NCBI GenBank assembly: GCA_944548615.1
Contig: OX155952.1
Coordinates: 26,719,918-26,783,917, forward strand
Direction of reading: 5' to 3'
From: Micropterix aruncella
Lineage: Eukaryota > Arthropoda > Insecta > Lepidoptera > Micropterigidae
DNA length: 64,000 nt
Part shown: piece by piece, positions 11,689-24,575 of the stretch
Position numbering within the stretch: position 1 is the stretch's first letter
Layout of the letters: each line of letters opens with the position of its first letter
The notes under the pieces: model-generated
What the model saw: the letters and a program-made list of their open reading frames with translations, nothing else
Database searches by the model: none
Told to the model about the DNA's origin: nothing
Translations under genes and position numbers: made by a program

Positions 11689-11733
11689 CGGCATCGGACC
11701 GGCGCCGGGTGGATTCACCCGGCACGTGTGAAG
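11689..11733. repeat. Right terminal inverted repeat of the 4-kb block
   Basis: Reverse complement of 7735-7779, ending CCCGGCACGTGTGAAG. A second CCGGCACGTGTGAA copy lies 80 bp inside (about 11636-11650), after a long CCGG-rich palindromic stretch (11570-11635). Confidence 0.7.
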
Positions 11734-11844
11734 CGACACATAGAGATCCGCAAGCTGCGTCCCAAACGACTACGCATACTATCTATAAGTCGTGTCCGTA
11801 AGCCGCGGCTTACGGACGCGTCCGATAATATGTTTACCCTTAAG

Positions 11845-12640
<796 letters not shown>

Positions 12641-12839
12641 TCACTTCGACAAAAAAAAACATTATTTTATGTCCAAAAATTAAAGAATACACAGATCCGC
12701 TTATATTTTGTGTGTATATTTTTTGTAACACTATAGCATGACCTTGACCTTGATTTCGAAATTCAAGTAAATACAAATAAAACCTTACAGTTTCATTAGT
12801 ATTTAGCGAACCCTCCTATTTAATTTTTGTTTAATAAAA

Positions 12840-13320
12840 ATATATCTAGGAAAATATTTGGTCGCGCCATAACGCCACTAATAATGCGGGTATTGTATGA
12901 CATGACGTCACCAATGATTGCGCCACGCGCTCGCGCACTCCGACTGAATTGTGTCAGTGGATTAGTGCGCTCCCTCTTCCTGTCTCGCTCGCACCCGACC
13001 GAGATTCGATCGCCTCGTTCCTTTCACCCGCTGCCGCGTTTGTGTGTGTGGGCATTTAGAGAATGAACTTTTACTTTCGTTTGACGTTCACTAGAGCGCG
13101 GCCAACAAATCTCGGCATCATTATTATTTTATTTTGACGATGCGATACAGCGTTGCGACGTTACATTATTGTGTTATGTTAAATAAAGTGTGATAACAGT
13201 TATTATTAAAATATTATTAAGTAAATGTTTTTAAATATTAATTATATTTTTCCAAATACTAAAGTAATGTAAACCTCAATGGTCAATAAACGTTATTTAT
13301 TATTAATTACTCCACAAGTC
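12840..13320. other. GC-rich island with AATAAA; possible solo LTR or promoter
   Basis: 12880-13090 is GC-rich in an AT-rich setting, with CTCGCTCGCACC and CGCGCTCGCGCA. It is followed by TTAAATAAAGTG (13180) and CAATAAACG (13286). This order resembles a U3-R-U5 layout, but I could not define ends or a target duplication. A host promoter is the alternative. Confidence 0.3.
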
Positions 13321-16160
13321 CATTATTCTCGGCGAAGCTGTATGTTAGCATTGCACAAGAATTCCCAGCTATTGCGGCTTCTACAATATTCCAGTGAAAT
13401 AATAACACATTTGGGCATCTCCATTTTGACGTACACTCTTTGTAAGCCATTTTGTTAATTCGACTAATTAATGAATTAAATTAAATTTAGTTTTTTCATA
13501 TTTTTTCTAGAGCTTTTGCTTTGGCGATAAAATATCAATGCAAATTTTGGTGGGTTAAGTACTACTGGTAAGTATCAGACAGATGTAGGATACCTCTCGA
13601 AATCGCCATCTCAAACGTATATATCACAAAATATAGTCCGATGATGTAGTTTTTTTTATTTTTCGAAAAATCAGAAGTTTAATGAGTGGGCTTCGGTTTA
13701 TTTGCATTTGCATACGCAAAAGGCAAATAATGGAGTTGTCGAAGGTTTTTGCATATAATATTTTAAGTAAACAATTTTGTACTCAAAGCCAGTTAAATAT
13801 CTACGCCTATTTAAAGTATATCTATTAAAAACAAATGCTTAAAACACTTGGGCGACTTATCCAAATTTATGAAAATACACAAATTAGAAATCATGCTCTG
13901 CATAACTTGACTAAAACGATATAGTGAAATCATCAAATTAACTTTTAGTCATTGTCAAAGGGATCGGAAATAAATTAGACTTTGCTCTTTCGAAAAATCG
14001 GAGCAAGGACTCGTTCTAAAATCTTGATGGAAGGGGTGGTTTCTATTACCATATCGCCAAACATTAAATGTTGTCCAATAATGACAGCTTTAGACATAAG
14101 GGTCATTTTTGGCCTACAAATTAGTATCAAGTGGCAAGAGTCAGAAATTTCCCGTTGACAAATGGATTGTATTAATAAAAGTTATATCTACCTAAAAATA
14201 TATTTTTCATATTCCATTTTATGTTTTCCCTTATCAACAGGTAACTACTTGAATTATTGAAATTAATGAGAAAAAATATTTTTCTCTTCAATATGATAGA
14301 AAGAAAGTTGTTTCTTTTTTTATATTATTATTACAGACCTATATATTTTGTCGATTTTTTATCAATTTTGTGCGAGTTTCGTTCCTATTTTGTCATTTTG
14401 TCTTGCAATTGCATGCCTATATCCAAAATTTCCTATTTTGAAATTTTATTTTTGGTTTAAATCTCATTTTCTCCGCAGACATAAAACATATCCATCCACA
14501 CAATATTGATAGACAGAAAAAAAAACATTGAAATAGTTTTATTTTGTGTGTGAAGTTCAAGTTTATGGTGATGTTTGAAACAACTATGCTTCAGTTATGG
14601 AATAAATTCGCATTGTTGTGGATTTGACCGCGTCTGAATAACTTTCGTTGGAGTCTATATTGCGAAACAGCGCCGCCGACTGTTTAAAAAGTCGGCCGGA
14701 GTGGAAAATGTTACTTTCGGATTTTGCGTTCCACGAGCATAATTTTGTATCAAATTCGAGGCGCGGACAAGAAAAAATTACATCATGCAATTGGAGCAAC
14801 TTTGCCTCTGTTGTTAAAATTTAGTTGCTAATATTTGCTGAGGAGCATTCATAATTTGAGCGTTGACAGTGATGCCATCCCTGATTTTGTTTTGGGGTAG
14901 GACTGGAAAAAGACCACGAAAAGAAATAGAAAATGTTAATCTGCATTCGAATGTTTTTAATGAATTAAGGGGTATATCATAGGGTAGTTCATTTATTATT
15001 TTATAACTGTATAATTAGCGATTCGACACTTTCTTCAGTTTATGTACTGATCAAAAAGCAATGAGTGATTTCAATAATCCTCAGATATTCTTTTGACATT
15101 ATTAAGTAAAATTTATTATAGTTTTTAATCTCGACTATTTTAAATTAGGACTCTTTTCAATCACGACTATTTTTAATTAGGAATATTTTTAGTCCGACGT
15201 TTTTTAAATTATTTTAAATTGATTAGAAATGTAATGCAGTGTAATGTCAACTCAAGCACAATATTTGCTTATTGGAGCGACATGAAACTTTTTTTTTATA
15301 TACCCGGCTATGTGTAAATCTTGTTATGGGTTATTTTCTGCGCGATATACATTACAATATGTATAGATGTATAAGGTATTTTAAAGCCATTTTTTTGTGA
15401 ATTATCTAAATAAATAAATTAATCCATTTACCATCATAGTATATTTATCGACTACTATTTACTGCTATTTATCAACTCCGATGAAAGAGATTTATATTAA
15501 CATAAGGCGCCGTCCGGTACTAATCAACTAAATCGGTAGAAGGTCTCTTATAATCAGTAGGTATTCACGGTTATCAAATGTGATTATCTCCATTGTAAAT
15601 GCCTAACGTGATCGATGGCCATTTCTGGTAGATCGAGACTAAAGACACGAGATTAGTTAAGGTAATTAAGTTTCGCCCAAGTGAAATACCTTCCTATTTA
15701 TGTACCTACGAGTATGTAATGAAGTTCTTTTTTATATTTTCAAAGCCGTTTGATTTATGTTATCATGGCTTAGAACGATAAACTTTTTAATTGCGGAACT
15801 ATTTTATCGAAAGGTGTTACATGAGTCATAAACAGATATATGTTTAGGCAAACATGTTTATGATTTTTCAAATGCAATGAACAAAATAATATTATTGAAC
15901 TTCATAATATCACAACAAAAACTAATTAAATTTATAAAACTCATGCAAATCTCTAGCGGTCACTGTGTCATAATATAGATACCATTATGATAAAACGAAT
16001 TTATAACTGGTACTAATTTAAATAAACATTTACAATTAAGTAAAACTATAAAATGCATAGAAGAAATAATTTAAGAAAACATAAATATAACCCAAGTTGC
16101 TATACCTCTTTACCCTTTCCTTTATGTACCATTATCAACAAAAAAATATTTATTTAATAA
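13321..16160. other. Intergenic AT-rich DNA
   Basis: No gene is recognised. At about 15127-15192 a motif of the form TCNCGACTATTTTAAATTAG repeats two to three times. The minus-strand frame at 14584-14799 is unremarkable. Confidence 0.45.
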
Positions 16161-16337
16161 TACAGATTACGCCATCTAGCGTTGCGTAGCTACACCAATG
16201 TACTTTGATATGGCCGAGCTCATACTACTCGTATACTGTGATATGTCATACTATTCCGGCTATGGCGCGGACGACTGCATTACGGTAACTAATATTACAG
16301 ACATTGATAATAATATTCGTCTCTTTCTTTCTTTCAG

Positions 16338-16480
16338 GGTTACCCTCAGATTGCCAGTGTGCTGTGCGAGACAGAAGATGGGTGGCTGAAAGCCTTGAGG
16401 CAATGAAACCTGGACCACGTCATGCAACAACTTCCTACCACCCATCTCTATTGGCTCGCTGGAAATACACCAAACTTAAG
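16338..16480 (+). CDS. Candidate isolated exon, unrecognised
   Basis: A 143-bp open segment lies between a strong acceptor (CTTTCTTTCTTTCAG|GG) and a fair donor (CTTAAG|GTCAGT). The open frame includes CAVRDRRWVAESLEAMKPG and SLLARWKYTKLK. I do not recognise the product and found no neighbouring exon. The minus strand is also open here (GGRKLLHDVVQVSLPQGF), so it may be a fragment of an old repeat instead. Confidence 0.25.
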
Positions 16481-16535
16481 GTCAGTTGCAGTTCTAAGGC
16501 ATTCAATAGCAATGTTGTCTGCTGGGCAGTTTTAA

Positions 16536-16830
16536 TTGTGGCATAGTGGTGAGGTCAACTGATCTTAAAGGTTGAAGTAATTTAAGGATAAAAGTAAGAT
16601 CCCGGGTTCGATTCCAGACTGGGTCACCAATTTTCGTTGAAATAAAATTAACGGAATTGCTTTTAATTGCTGTCGATTCAATCCAATAACAATATATACA
16701 CTTACCTTACACACATGTTACATGTACATTAGAACAGTTTATAGTAGGGTTGGTTGTAAGCGATTGTCGTGATAATATGATACAATAATAAACCCGCCCA
16801 TTGTGAAATATCATAATAAAATAGTAGTAA
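16536..16830 (+). mobile_element. tRNA-derived SINE
   Basis: An A-box-like ATAGTGGTGAGG at 16543 and a B-box GGTTCGATTCC near 16606 form the tRNA head. Next come ATAAAATTAACGGAATTGC, GGTTGGTTGTAAGCGATTGT and AATAAACCCGCCCATTGTG. It is collinear with 55255-55541 but interrupted by a small insertion in the head. Confidence 0.85.
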
Positions 16831-17770
16831 TTAAGTACTTGTTCTGCGAATGGTCTCAGATCAAAGTCAAGTTCTCAGCCAAAGATAAAATAGCTTCTCG
16901 GTGGCTTTAGACACTACTGTAACCCGCAAATTACTAAGTAAGTATATGGGGATTGCAAATTCAATGTTCCAAAACAGAAACAAAGTAACAGTTCATTATC
17001 TTTCGACAAAGGTCACCTTTAATAAAAAAGTACTAACTTTGTAAGTCCTGACGTTTTAAAAATAATGTTTTAGTGTTGACCTATTGTCCTTTAGAAGGCA
17101 CAAACATAGAATTGTGATTTAGACCAGGAAATACATTTTCGTTAATTTTGTAATACAGAGGCTATACAACAATCTATGTTTTTTTTAATTATGCCTGTAG
17201 ATCAAATATTGAACTAGGTTCAAAACGAATGTTCTCTTCAGTGCTGCCATCTCACAAAAGTAATCAAAAAATAGTTATAAAATATTTCGTGCTGAAATAC
17301 CACGTTTAGTAGTCACTCTTGCTAACGATTTGTTCAAATGTCTGGACGGAATTGAGTAGACTAATTTGTGCTTTTTATAGCTCGAAAGGACTTGCAAGGC
17401 TAAAGACGAACTATCAAAGAGTAATAAAGATTTTTAAAAGCAAAAGAACGACCATGAGGGTCGCGTTATTTTAATCATACGTGTAGGTATGTATTATACA
17501 TGTCTCATTACGCATACAATTTATTAATTGGTTTTTTCCACGAATAACCAGACTTAATTACATGTGTATAACGAGTGACTTCGAGATTCTGTGTAACCGA
17601 CCTGGGGCAATCAGTATACAAATAAACAGGTAGACATGAATATCAGACAAAGCAGGACGTCACATCAGTAAATTACGAAAGAAAGAGTAGATACGCATCG
17701 AAGCCATGTTTGGATGCATCCATAATATATTATGCAGACAAAAATAAAAGCAACCACCAGTCCTATCATA
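16831..17770. other. Intergenic; nothing recognised
   Basis: AT-rich unique DNA with no coding-like frame. Confidence 0.5.
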
Positions 17771-18063
17771 TCACGAACGCCCTCGCTTTTCAATCGCTGC
17801 GATTGAAGGTAGTTTGGATACTCATCGCTAAGGGATACTCCAAACGAGAGTTTTCGTAATACTCAAATTTGCGATTTCGAGAGCAATTGAAAATCGAGAG
17901 CATTCGTAATAGGGCTACTGATTTAACCCGTTTACGAACGCTCTCGCTTTTCAATCGCACTTGCAATCGCAAATTCGGCAGTACAAAAATTCTCGGTTTT
18001 AGTCTCCCCTAGCGGCGAGTAGCCCAACCACATACAATCGCAACGAAGAGAGCGTTCGTAATT
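17771..18063. mobile_element. MITE-like element with TTACGAACGCTCTC ends
   Basis: TCACGAACGCCCTCGCTTTT on the left pairs with GAGAGCGTTCGTAA on the right. A further internal TTTACGAACGCTCTCGCTTT at 17934 and several TTTTCAATCGC/GCGATTG words suggest a nested or duplicated copy. Confidence 0.65.
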
Positions 18064-18280
18064 AATAGCGCTGAGCAATGTCGCCTAGAATTTATTACGT
18101 AATAAAATATGTTTATTTCATTTATTTTGTATTTTTATGGATTTTAATCATGCGTAACGTTGAAAATTCAACAGTGGCAGGTGCAGTCAAGTAATAATAT
18201 AAAAACACGTATAAGAAATTGCATGTCGATGAGGGACGTCTTCCATATTGATATTTTAGGTTAAGAACATTTTTATTGAA

Positions 18281-18700
18281 GTAATATCGTTTGTTGAAGA
18301 TAAGACTTCGATCTCGCATAGATGCTTAGACTGCTGAGCACAATGCTTAAGCACTATAGCTGCATATGCGAAAATACCTCTATATGCTGAAGTATTATGC
18401 TCCGAAAGATGATTAAAACTACCTATGCATGCTCAAGTCTTATCCTTCAAAAAATGACTAAAACTACCGCTATTTGCTGAAGTCTTATGTTTCGAAAGAT
18501 GACTAAAACCACGTAAGTAATATCTTTTGTTGAAGATAAGACTTCGATCTCGCATATGTGCCTAGACTATTGCACATTGCTGAAGCACTACAGCTGCAAA
18601 TGCGAAACTACCTGTATATGCTGAAGTCTTATGCTTCGAAAATTGACTAAAACTACTCTATATGCTGAAGTCTTATGCTTCAAAAGATAACTACTGCGCT
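18281..18700. repeat. Two-level minisatellite (236-bp unit built of about 60-bp subunits)
   Basis: GTAATATC.TTTGTTGAAGATA starts at 18281 and 18517, a period of 236 bp. Inside each unit, subunits of the form TATGCTGAAGTCTTATGCTT plus CGAAAGATGACTAAAACTAC repeat several times. The second unit has fewer subunits. Confidence 0.85.
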
Positions 18701-20243
18701 GGAACCACTTAAGCTCAAAGACAAGCTTGGGTGACAAGTACAAGCTCAAAGACAAAACTTGTTCCTCACAACTTTTTGCAGACATTTCGAAAAGTGTAAT
18801 TGCCCGCAGTTTCCCATGTTCAAAATCTGTTGCCGGCTTTTTGAAGCCGCTGAATACGTCTGAAGCCCCGATTCCGCTGAAGCCCCGCCTTTGTAAGTTG
18901 ACTAAAAGGTCCATATATGCAATCGCGTTGGTTGAAACGAGCATTAATTAGAAAAAATACTTGTAGCTTTACTGATATCTTTCTGTTTCTGCTTTGGCGC
19001 AAAACAGTTTATAATTGCCGTTTGCTAAATGCCATTGAGTTACATGAAAATACAGTCTTCTCCTGTTTGAAGGTCGACTATTATTACAGCAGCCTATACT
19101 TTTAAATTTGGTACAGGGAATTAATCTTATATGATACGACTAAGAGAAATATTTATAGACATGGTGAGAAAATTATGTAAAAAGTCTCATGACGGCCAAC
19201 TTTCAGTTCAGAAAACTGTTTGCAAAACTGTTATTCAGTACTCTTCTAAAAATACATATGTTCATAAATTTTTTTTTTTTTTTTAAATAAATTTAAAAAT
19301 TTTAGTAGGCTTAGATATCCTTAAAATGAACATGTTTATGTTTAAAAATCCCAAGGAGAATGATTAATTACGCCACAAGCATCTGAAACTTGTTGTATGC
19401 AGTTTGGGCCCTCTTCAGGAGCCCTCCTAACAGCGAAATTCATTCCTGTAACCGCACCTAATCATTATATTTCATTCACTTTAATGGCCGCGATAATCCC
19501 CTAAATTATTTGAATCCCTAAAATCTCAATTTTCACAAGAAGAGATTTTCTCGTATTACAGGAAAGTAAAGAAAAGTAGGTTAGGTTATATTTTATTTCT
19601 TTATTCATTATCTTAGTGTTAGTATTGAAAGTAGTCTATTAGTCAGTACTACTCAAACGCCAGTACTACTCAGAAAACAAAGGCTATATATTTCGTATGC
19701 CCAGATACAGGCTGTTCGGTCTAGTTGGGCATTCGTCTAGAATGATCGTATGGGATGTATTCATTTTCTTATTACTTATATAAATAATTACAAATCATAT
19801 CTGTACGATCTCACTGTTAACTCTATACCAAGTTGTAACAAATAAATAAATAAATAAATAAATAAATAGGTACCCCCCCCCCCTTCACCCTCCCATTAAT
19901 GTTAAGGATCGAAGATGGTACTCTTTTTGAATAATTATTTACTTACTGACCTTTTCCAATCCAAAAATAACAAAGTTCCATAGGTTGCGGAATAACGATA
20001 TTACAGAAAAATTCTAATCATCAGCTATTATAAAAAAACGCCATAAGAATAAGTAATAATTAAAATGTAGTAATTTGTATTATAACCATGTCAATCGTGG
20101 GATTATAGCGAAACAAAAAAAAAACGATTGTGTCACTCCAAGACTATCCCGGCAAGCAAGCAACCCCCCCCCCCCCCCGCGCTAATTCCCCAACACTAAC
20201 CCCCTCCAACCTCCCGATTGTAATTGTGTTAAGTGATTAAGAT
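18701..20243. other. Intergenic with LINE-like tail and poly-C tracts
   Basis: A (AAAT)n run at 19841-19868, after ACTCTATACCAAGTTGTAAC, looks like the 3' tail of a + strand LINE. Poly-C runs lie at 19873-19883 and 20163-20178. 20040-20130 resembles 23597-23690 (GTAATAATTAAAATGTAGTA, TGTATTATAACCATGT), another short dispersed repeat in direct orientation. Confidence 0.5.
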
Positions 20244-20860
20244 GGCAAATGTAGTATATTTGTAGTATTTACGTGGTATTAAAATGGTTATTTTCCAGTA
20301 CGATGTAGTATTTTACATTGTGTATTGTGTAGTATTTTACATTATGGCAATGTACAGTATTGTACATTGCCATGTGGCAATAAGCTCGCCTTTTTGTATA
20401 ATAATTAAGTGCAAATAAAGAGTTTATTATTATTATTATTATTTTATTAAATACGGTGGAATTTGAAAATTATTTGTGTCGCTTGTATATGAGATATTTC
20501 AAACAAACTCTTTAACAATGTGGCTTCGGCCCAACGTCGCATCTGTGTGCCGAATTTCAAATCTCTAAGTCGATATTTCGAGATTGAAGTATGCCTAGCG
20601 CGCGCCGCCGCTGGCGGACCGATTCAAACCATAAACTTTTTAGCTCTTGCTATGACCAAATGATACCTGCATACCAAATTTCAGCTCAATCGGATGTAGA
20701 GTTTGGACGCTATCGTGGAGGAATACACACAGCCAGACACACAGACAGATTTCAGTCTGGAAATGGTCCTAATCGTTTCGGCTGAAAGGGGGGGGGGGGA
20801 TCAAAATGCATATATCCTTCTTCATCTCTAAAAAAAATTTTGCGCGTTCACAATACTTTA
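20244..20860 (+). mobile_element. Dispersed repeat (family R1), second copy
   Basis: Collinear with 11845-12640. It keeps the short unexpanded CACACAGCCAGACACACAGA segment and a run of G at about 20788. A foreign tail, GCAAATAAAGAGTTTATTAT then (TTA)n (about 20325-20450), interrupts it and looks like the 3' end of an inserted LINE. Confidence 0.7.
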
Positions 20861-20880
20861 ACTCATTGTCGGATCGTAGG

Positions 20881-23574
20881 GAGCTCATTGTCGGGAGTTA
20901 ATGGGCCCTTGCTGAGTTGGCCACGAAGACCCATTCTGTTCAGTGTTGGTCACACTCACGGGTCAACACCTATCGGACGGCCTCCACGCATGAAGTGCGA
21001 GCCTGGGTAGGACTCTGGCCTTATGGTCAGTTTACCCTGGGAATCAAACTTCTGGCGCTCCTGGACGGTCTGCGCACCGTGCGGCGTAATGCCAATCGAC
21101 TGTGCAATCTGACTATCATATTGAGATGTCAACTACAACGGGCGAGCCCGTCACCACAGGACGTTTTAACGATTAGTCGTTCTATCGACCTGCAGTGAGC
21201 GTAGAAGACTTTGGACATAACAAATCCAACGTCTAGCTACGCCACAACCCGTGAGAGTCCAACGCCTTACCGCGAGTTAGCCAGGAATAAACCCGGCGGG
21301 CTCGAGATACTCGCGCCCTCAATTCCAATTGTGACCAGATATCTCCGGTCTCTCGATCGGTTCCGAGTTCGAGGTCGACCCGTGAGTGTGACCGATCCTG
21401 AACACATGGGTCATCGTGGCCACCTCATCATGGGCCCGTTAGCTCCCTCTGACTAACATCTTGCGGTGTCGACTACAACGGGCGAGCCCGTCACCACAGG
21501 ACGTTTTAACGATTAGTCGTTCTATCGCCCTGCAGTGAGCGTAGAAGACTTTGGACAATACAATCCAACGTCTATCAACGCCACAACCCGTGAGAGTCCA
21601 ACGCCTTACCGCGAGTTAGCCAGTAATAAACCCGGCGGGCTCGAGATACTCGCGCCCTCCCTTCTAATTGTGACCAGATTTCTCCAGTCTCTCGATTGGT
21701 TCCGAGTTCGAGGTCGCTTGCGCGGTCCTCTCCCTTACGAAGCGGTGAAACGGAGTACACCGATTCTATCGCGGACCAAGGCGTCCTTTGCCCGGCTCTG
21801 AACCGGGATCGGATGGCCAATGGTCATTTCAAGAGCAGTCGCCGTAAGGTAGGCAATCACCCCCGCTCTATAGGAAACAATACAGTTCCCAGACTCCCCC
21901 GACAGTCGGAGAGCACAATCGATCGGCTTGCGCCGCTCGGTGCGCAGACCGTCCAGGAGCGCCAGGGGTTTGATTCCCAAGGGAGACTGGTTGACCCAGT
22001 GTCCTACCCAGGTTCGCACCCCGTGCGTGGAGGCCTTCGGATGGGTGTTGACCCGTGAGTGTGACCGACCCTGAACACATGGGTCATCGTGGCCACCTCA
22101 TCATGGGTCCGTTAGCTCCCCCCTCTGACTAACATATTGAGATGTCAACCACAACGGGCGAACCCGTCACCGCAGGACGTTTTAACGATTCATCGTTCTA
22201 TCGACCGTGCAGTTAACGTAGAAGACTTTGGACATAACAAATCCGACGTCTAGCCCTCTGACTAACAACTTGCGATGTCAACTACAACGGGCGAGCCCGT
22301 CACCACAGGACGTTTTAACGATTTTCTCGTTCTGTCGCCCTGCAGTGAACGTAGAAGACTTTGGTCAGAACAAATCCAACGTCCAGCTACGTTACAACTC
22401 GCAAGAAGCCAACGCCTTACCGCGAGATAGCCAGTAATGTTACCTGGCGGGCCGACCCTCGCGCCCTTGCTTCCATTTGTGACCAGATTTCTCCGGTCTC
22501 TCGATTGGTTCCGAGTTCGAGGTCGCTTGCGCGGTCCTCTCCCTTACGAAGCGGTGAAACGGTGTGCACCGAATCTATCGCGGACCAAGGCGTCCTTTGC
22601 CCGACTCTGAACCGGGATCGGATGGCCAATGGTCATTTCAAGAGCAGTCGCCGTAAGGTAGGCAACCACCCCCGCTCTATAGGAAACAATACAGTTCCCA
22701 GACTCCCCCGACTGTTAGTCGGAGAGCACAATCGATTGGCTTGCGCCGCTCGGTGCGCAGACCGTCCAGGAGCGCCAGAGGTTTGATTCCCAGGGGAGAC
22801 TGGTTGACCCAGTGTCCTACCCAGGTTCGCACCCCATGCGTGGAGGCCATCGGATGGGTGTTGACCCGTGAGTGTGACCGACCCTGAACTTATGGGTCAT
22901 CGTGGCCACCTCATCATGGGCCCGTTAGCTCCCAGCTCTGACTAACAGTCGGGGGAGTCTGGAAGCAGTACTGTTTCCTATAGAGCGGGGGTGGTTGCGG
23001 ACCTTACGGCGACCGCTCTTGAAAGCGGTCCGCTCGTGGAGGCCATCGGATGGGTGTTGACCCGTGAGTGTGACCGACCCTGAACACATGGGTCACCGTG
23101 GCCACCTCATCATGGGCCCGTTAGCTCCCAGCTCTGATTAACAGTCGGGGGAGTCTGGAAGCAATACTGTTTCCTATAGAGCGGGGGTGGTTCCTATAGA
23201 GCGGGGGTGGATCGGCCATCCGATCCTGGGTGAACAGCCGGGCAAAGGACGCTGTGGTCCGCGATGGACTCGGTATACACCGTTTCACCGCTTCGTAAGG
23301 GAGAGGACCGCGCAAGCGACCTCGAACTCGTAACCAATCGAGAGACCGGAGTAATCTGGTCACAATTGGAAGTAAGGGCGTGAGTGTCGGCCCGCCAGGT
23401 AACATTCCTGGCTATCTCGCGGTTAAGGCGTTGGCCTCTTACGGGCTTGTGACGTAGCTAGATGGTGGACTGTTTCGTCCCCAAGTCTTCTACGCTCACT
23501 CCAGGGAGATAGAACGACTAATCGTTAAAACTTCCTAAGGTGACGGGCTCGCCCGCTGTAGTCGACAACCCAAG
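20881..23574. mobile_element. Rearranged array of the GC-rich repeat family
   Basis: Order of pieces: right half inverted (20881-21115), short unit (21120-21465), full unit (21466-22135), very short unit (22136-22260), full unit (22261-22945), mixed fold-back piece (22946-23150) and left half inverted (23151-23574). Joins often fall at CTCTGACTAACA. The array is bordered by perfect 15-bp direct repeats TTGTCGGATCGTAGG (20866-20880 and 23575-23589). Frames of 60-140 codons here are repeated with the units and show no known domain. Confidence 0.8.
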
Positions 23575-23589
23575 TTGTCGGATCGTAGG

Positions 23590-24413
23590 TCGTTAATGTA
23601 AAATACCATAACAATTAGTAATTAATAATATGTAGTAATATGTATTGTAACCATGTAAATCGTGCGATTACAGCAACGAAAAAAACAATGCAATCTTCTA
23701 TAATCAGGAAATGGTGTTATTGACATTATCGAGCCCATTCATCGATTCGCGCGTGCACAGGTGCCGTGAATAATCGAGTAATGACGGACGGCGAGAACAA
23801 GCAACGGAAGGCGAGCGAGCCAAGTGCCCGGATGAGCTGGCCCCTTCAACAGATGCCGCGTCGTCTTTTTACCTCCCTACTTATCTCATAAGTACAATAA
23901 TGAATCTCATTGAAACGACGACAACCAGTCGGGTGGGGTTACAAATGCTAGCTCGCTTGAGAATATCAAATGTGTTCAACGGGGCCGTTCAAAAAAAGCG
24001 TCCGAAGTTGGGAGTCAGGCTTTGACATGACTGAGCGGTGCAGTAATAAATATCCGTCGAATTGTAAAAAATACTTGATTAATTGCGGACTTTGGGCATG
24101 TAAAGCTGTTTGAGAACTAGTTAAATGAGGTAGAAAGTACATTCTATTTTGACCAGAATATCGGGCGTAGGAAAATACTTGCGAAATTCAATCAATCCTT
24201 ATCTAATTCCAAAATTTCTTGGTGAAATACAAAATTTCCGTAATTCCTTATCATTTCGACATATTTTTGGCTGTTAGGCAATCTGAGAATGCCGCTGGTT
24301 AAAGATGGGGATTCATGCGGAAAAGTTGAAACAACGCATAACCAAAATTAAAGTATAATCCCAATTATATCAACTATAATTTTTATAAAAATAGTTAAAT
24401 AAGGGTCTGAAGT
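23590..24413. other. Intergenic, with a GC-rich unique patch
   Basis: 23735-23930 is GC-rich and not seen elsewhere in the window; it could be a conserved regulatory element. No gene is recognised. Confidence 0.35.
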
Positions 24414-24575
24414 GTTTGTTTGTTTGTTTATTTCTACTCTTCATTGTGAAATTTCACAATGGGCGGGTTTATTATCATTCGACAATCTTTTACAACAAAC
24501 CCAATTATTAAGTGTTTATATGTACATGTGCGTGTAACATGTGTAAGTGTGTGTCGTGATATTGCATTGCAGGTC
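24414..24575 (-). mobile_element. tRNA-derived SINE, 3' portion
   Basis: Reading the minus strand, it ends with the (CAAA)n tail (TTTGTTTGTTTG on +). Before the tail are TGAAATTTCACAATGAAGAG and AATAAACCCGCCCATTGTGA read in reverse. The tRNA-like head is missing. Confidence 0.8.

Noticed and set aside
18281..18700. CRISPR-like array
   Set aside because: Repeats are contiguous and degenerate without unique spacers, in a eukaryotic setting.
20881..23574. Proteins of 60-141 codons in the GC-rich array
   Set aside because: Frames recur with the repeat units in several phases and strands, and none resembles a known domain.
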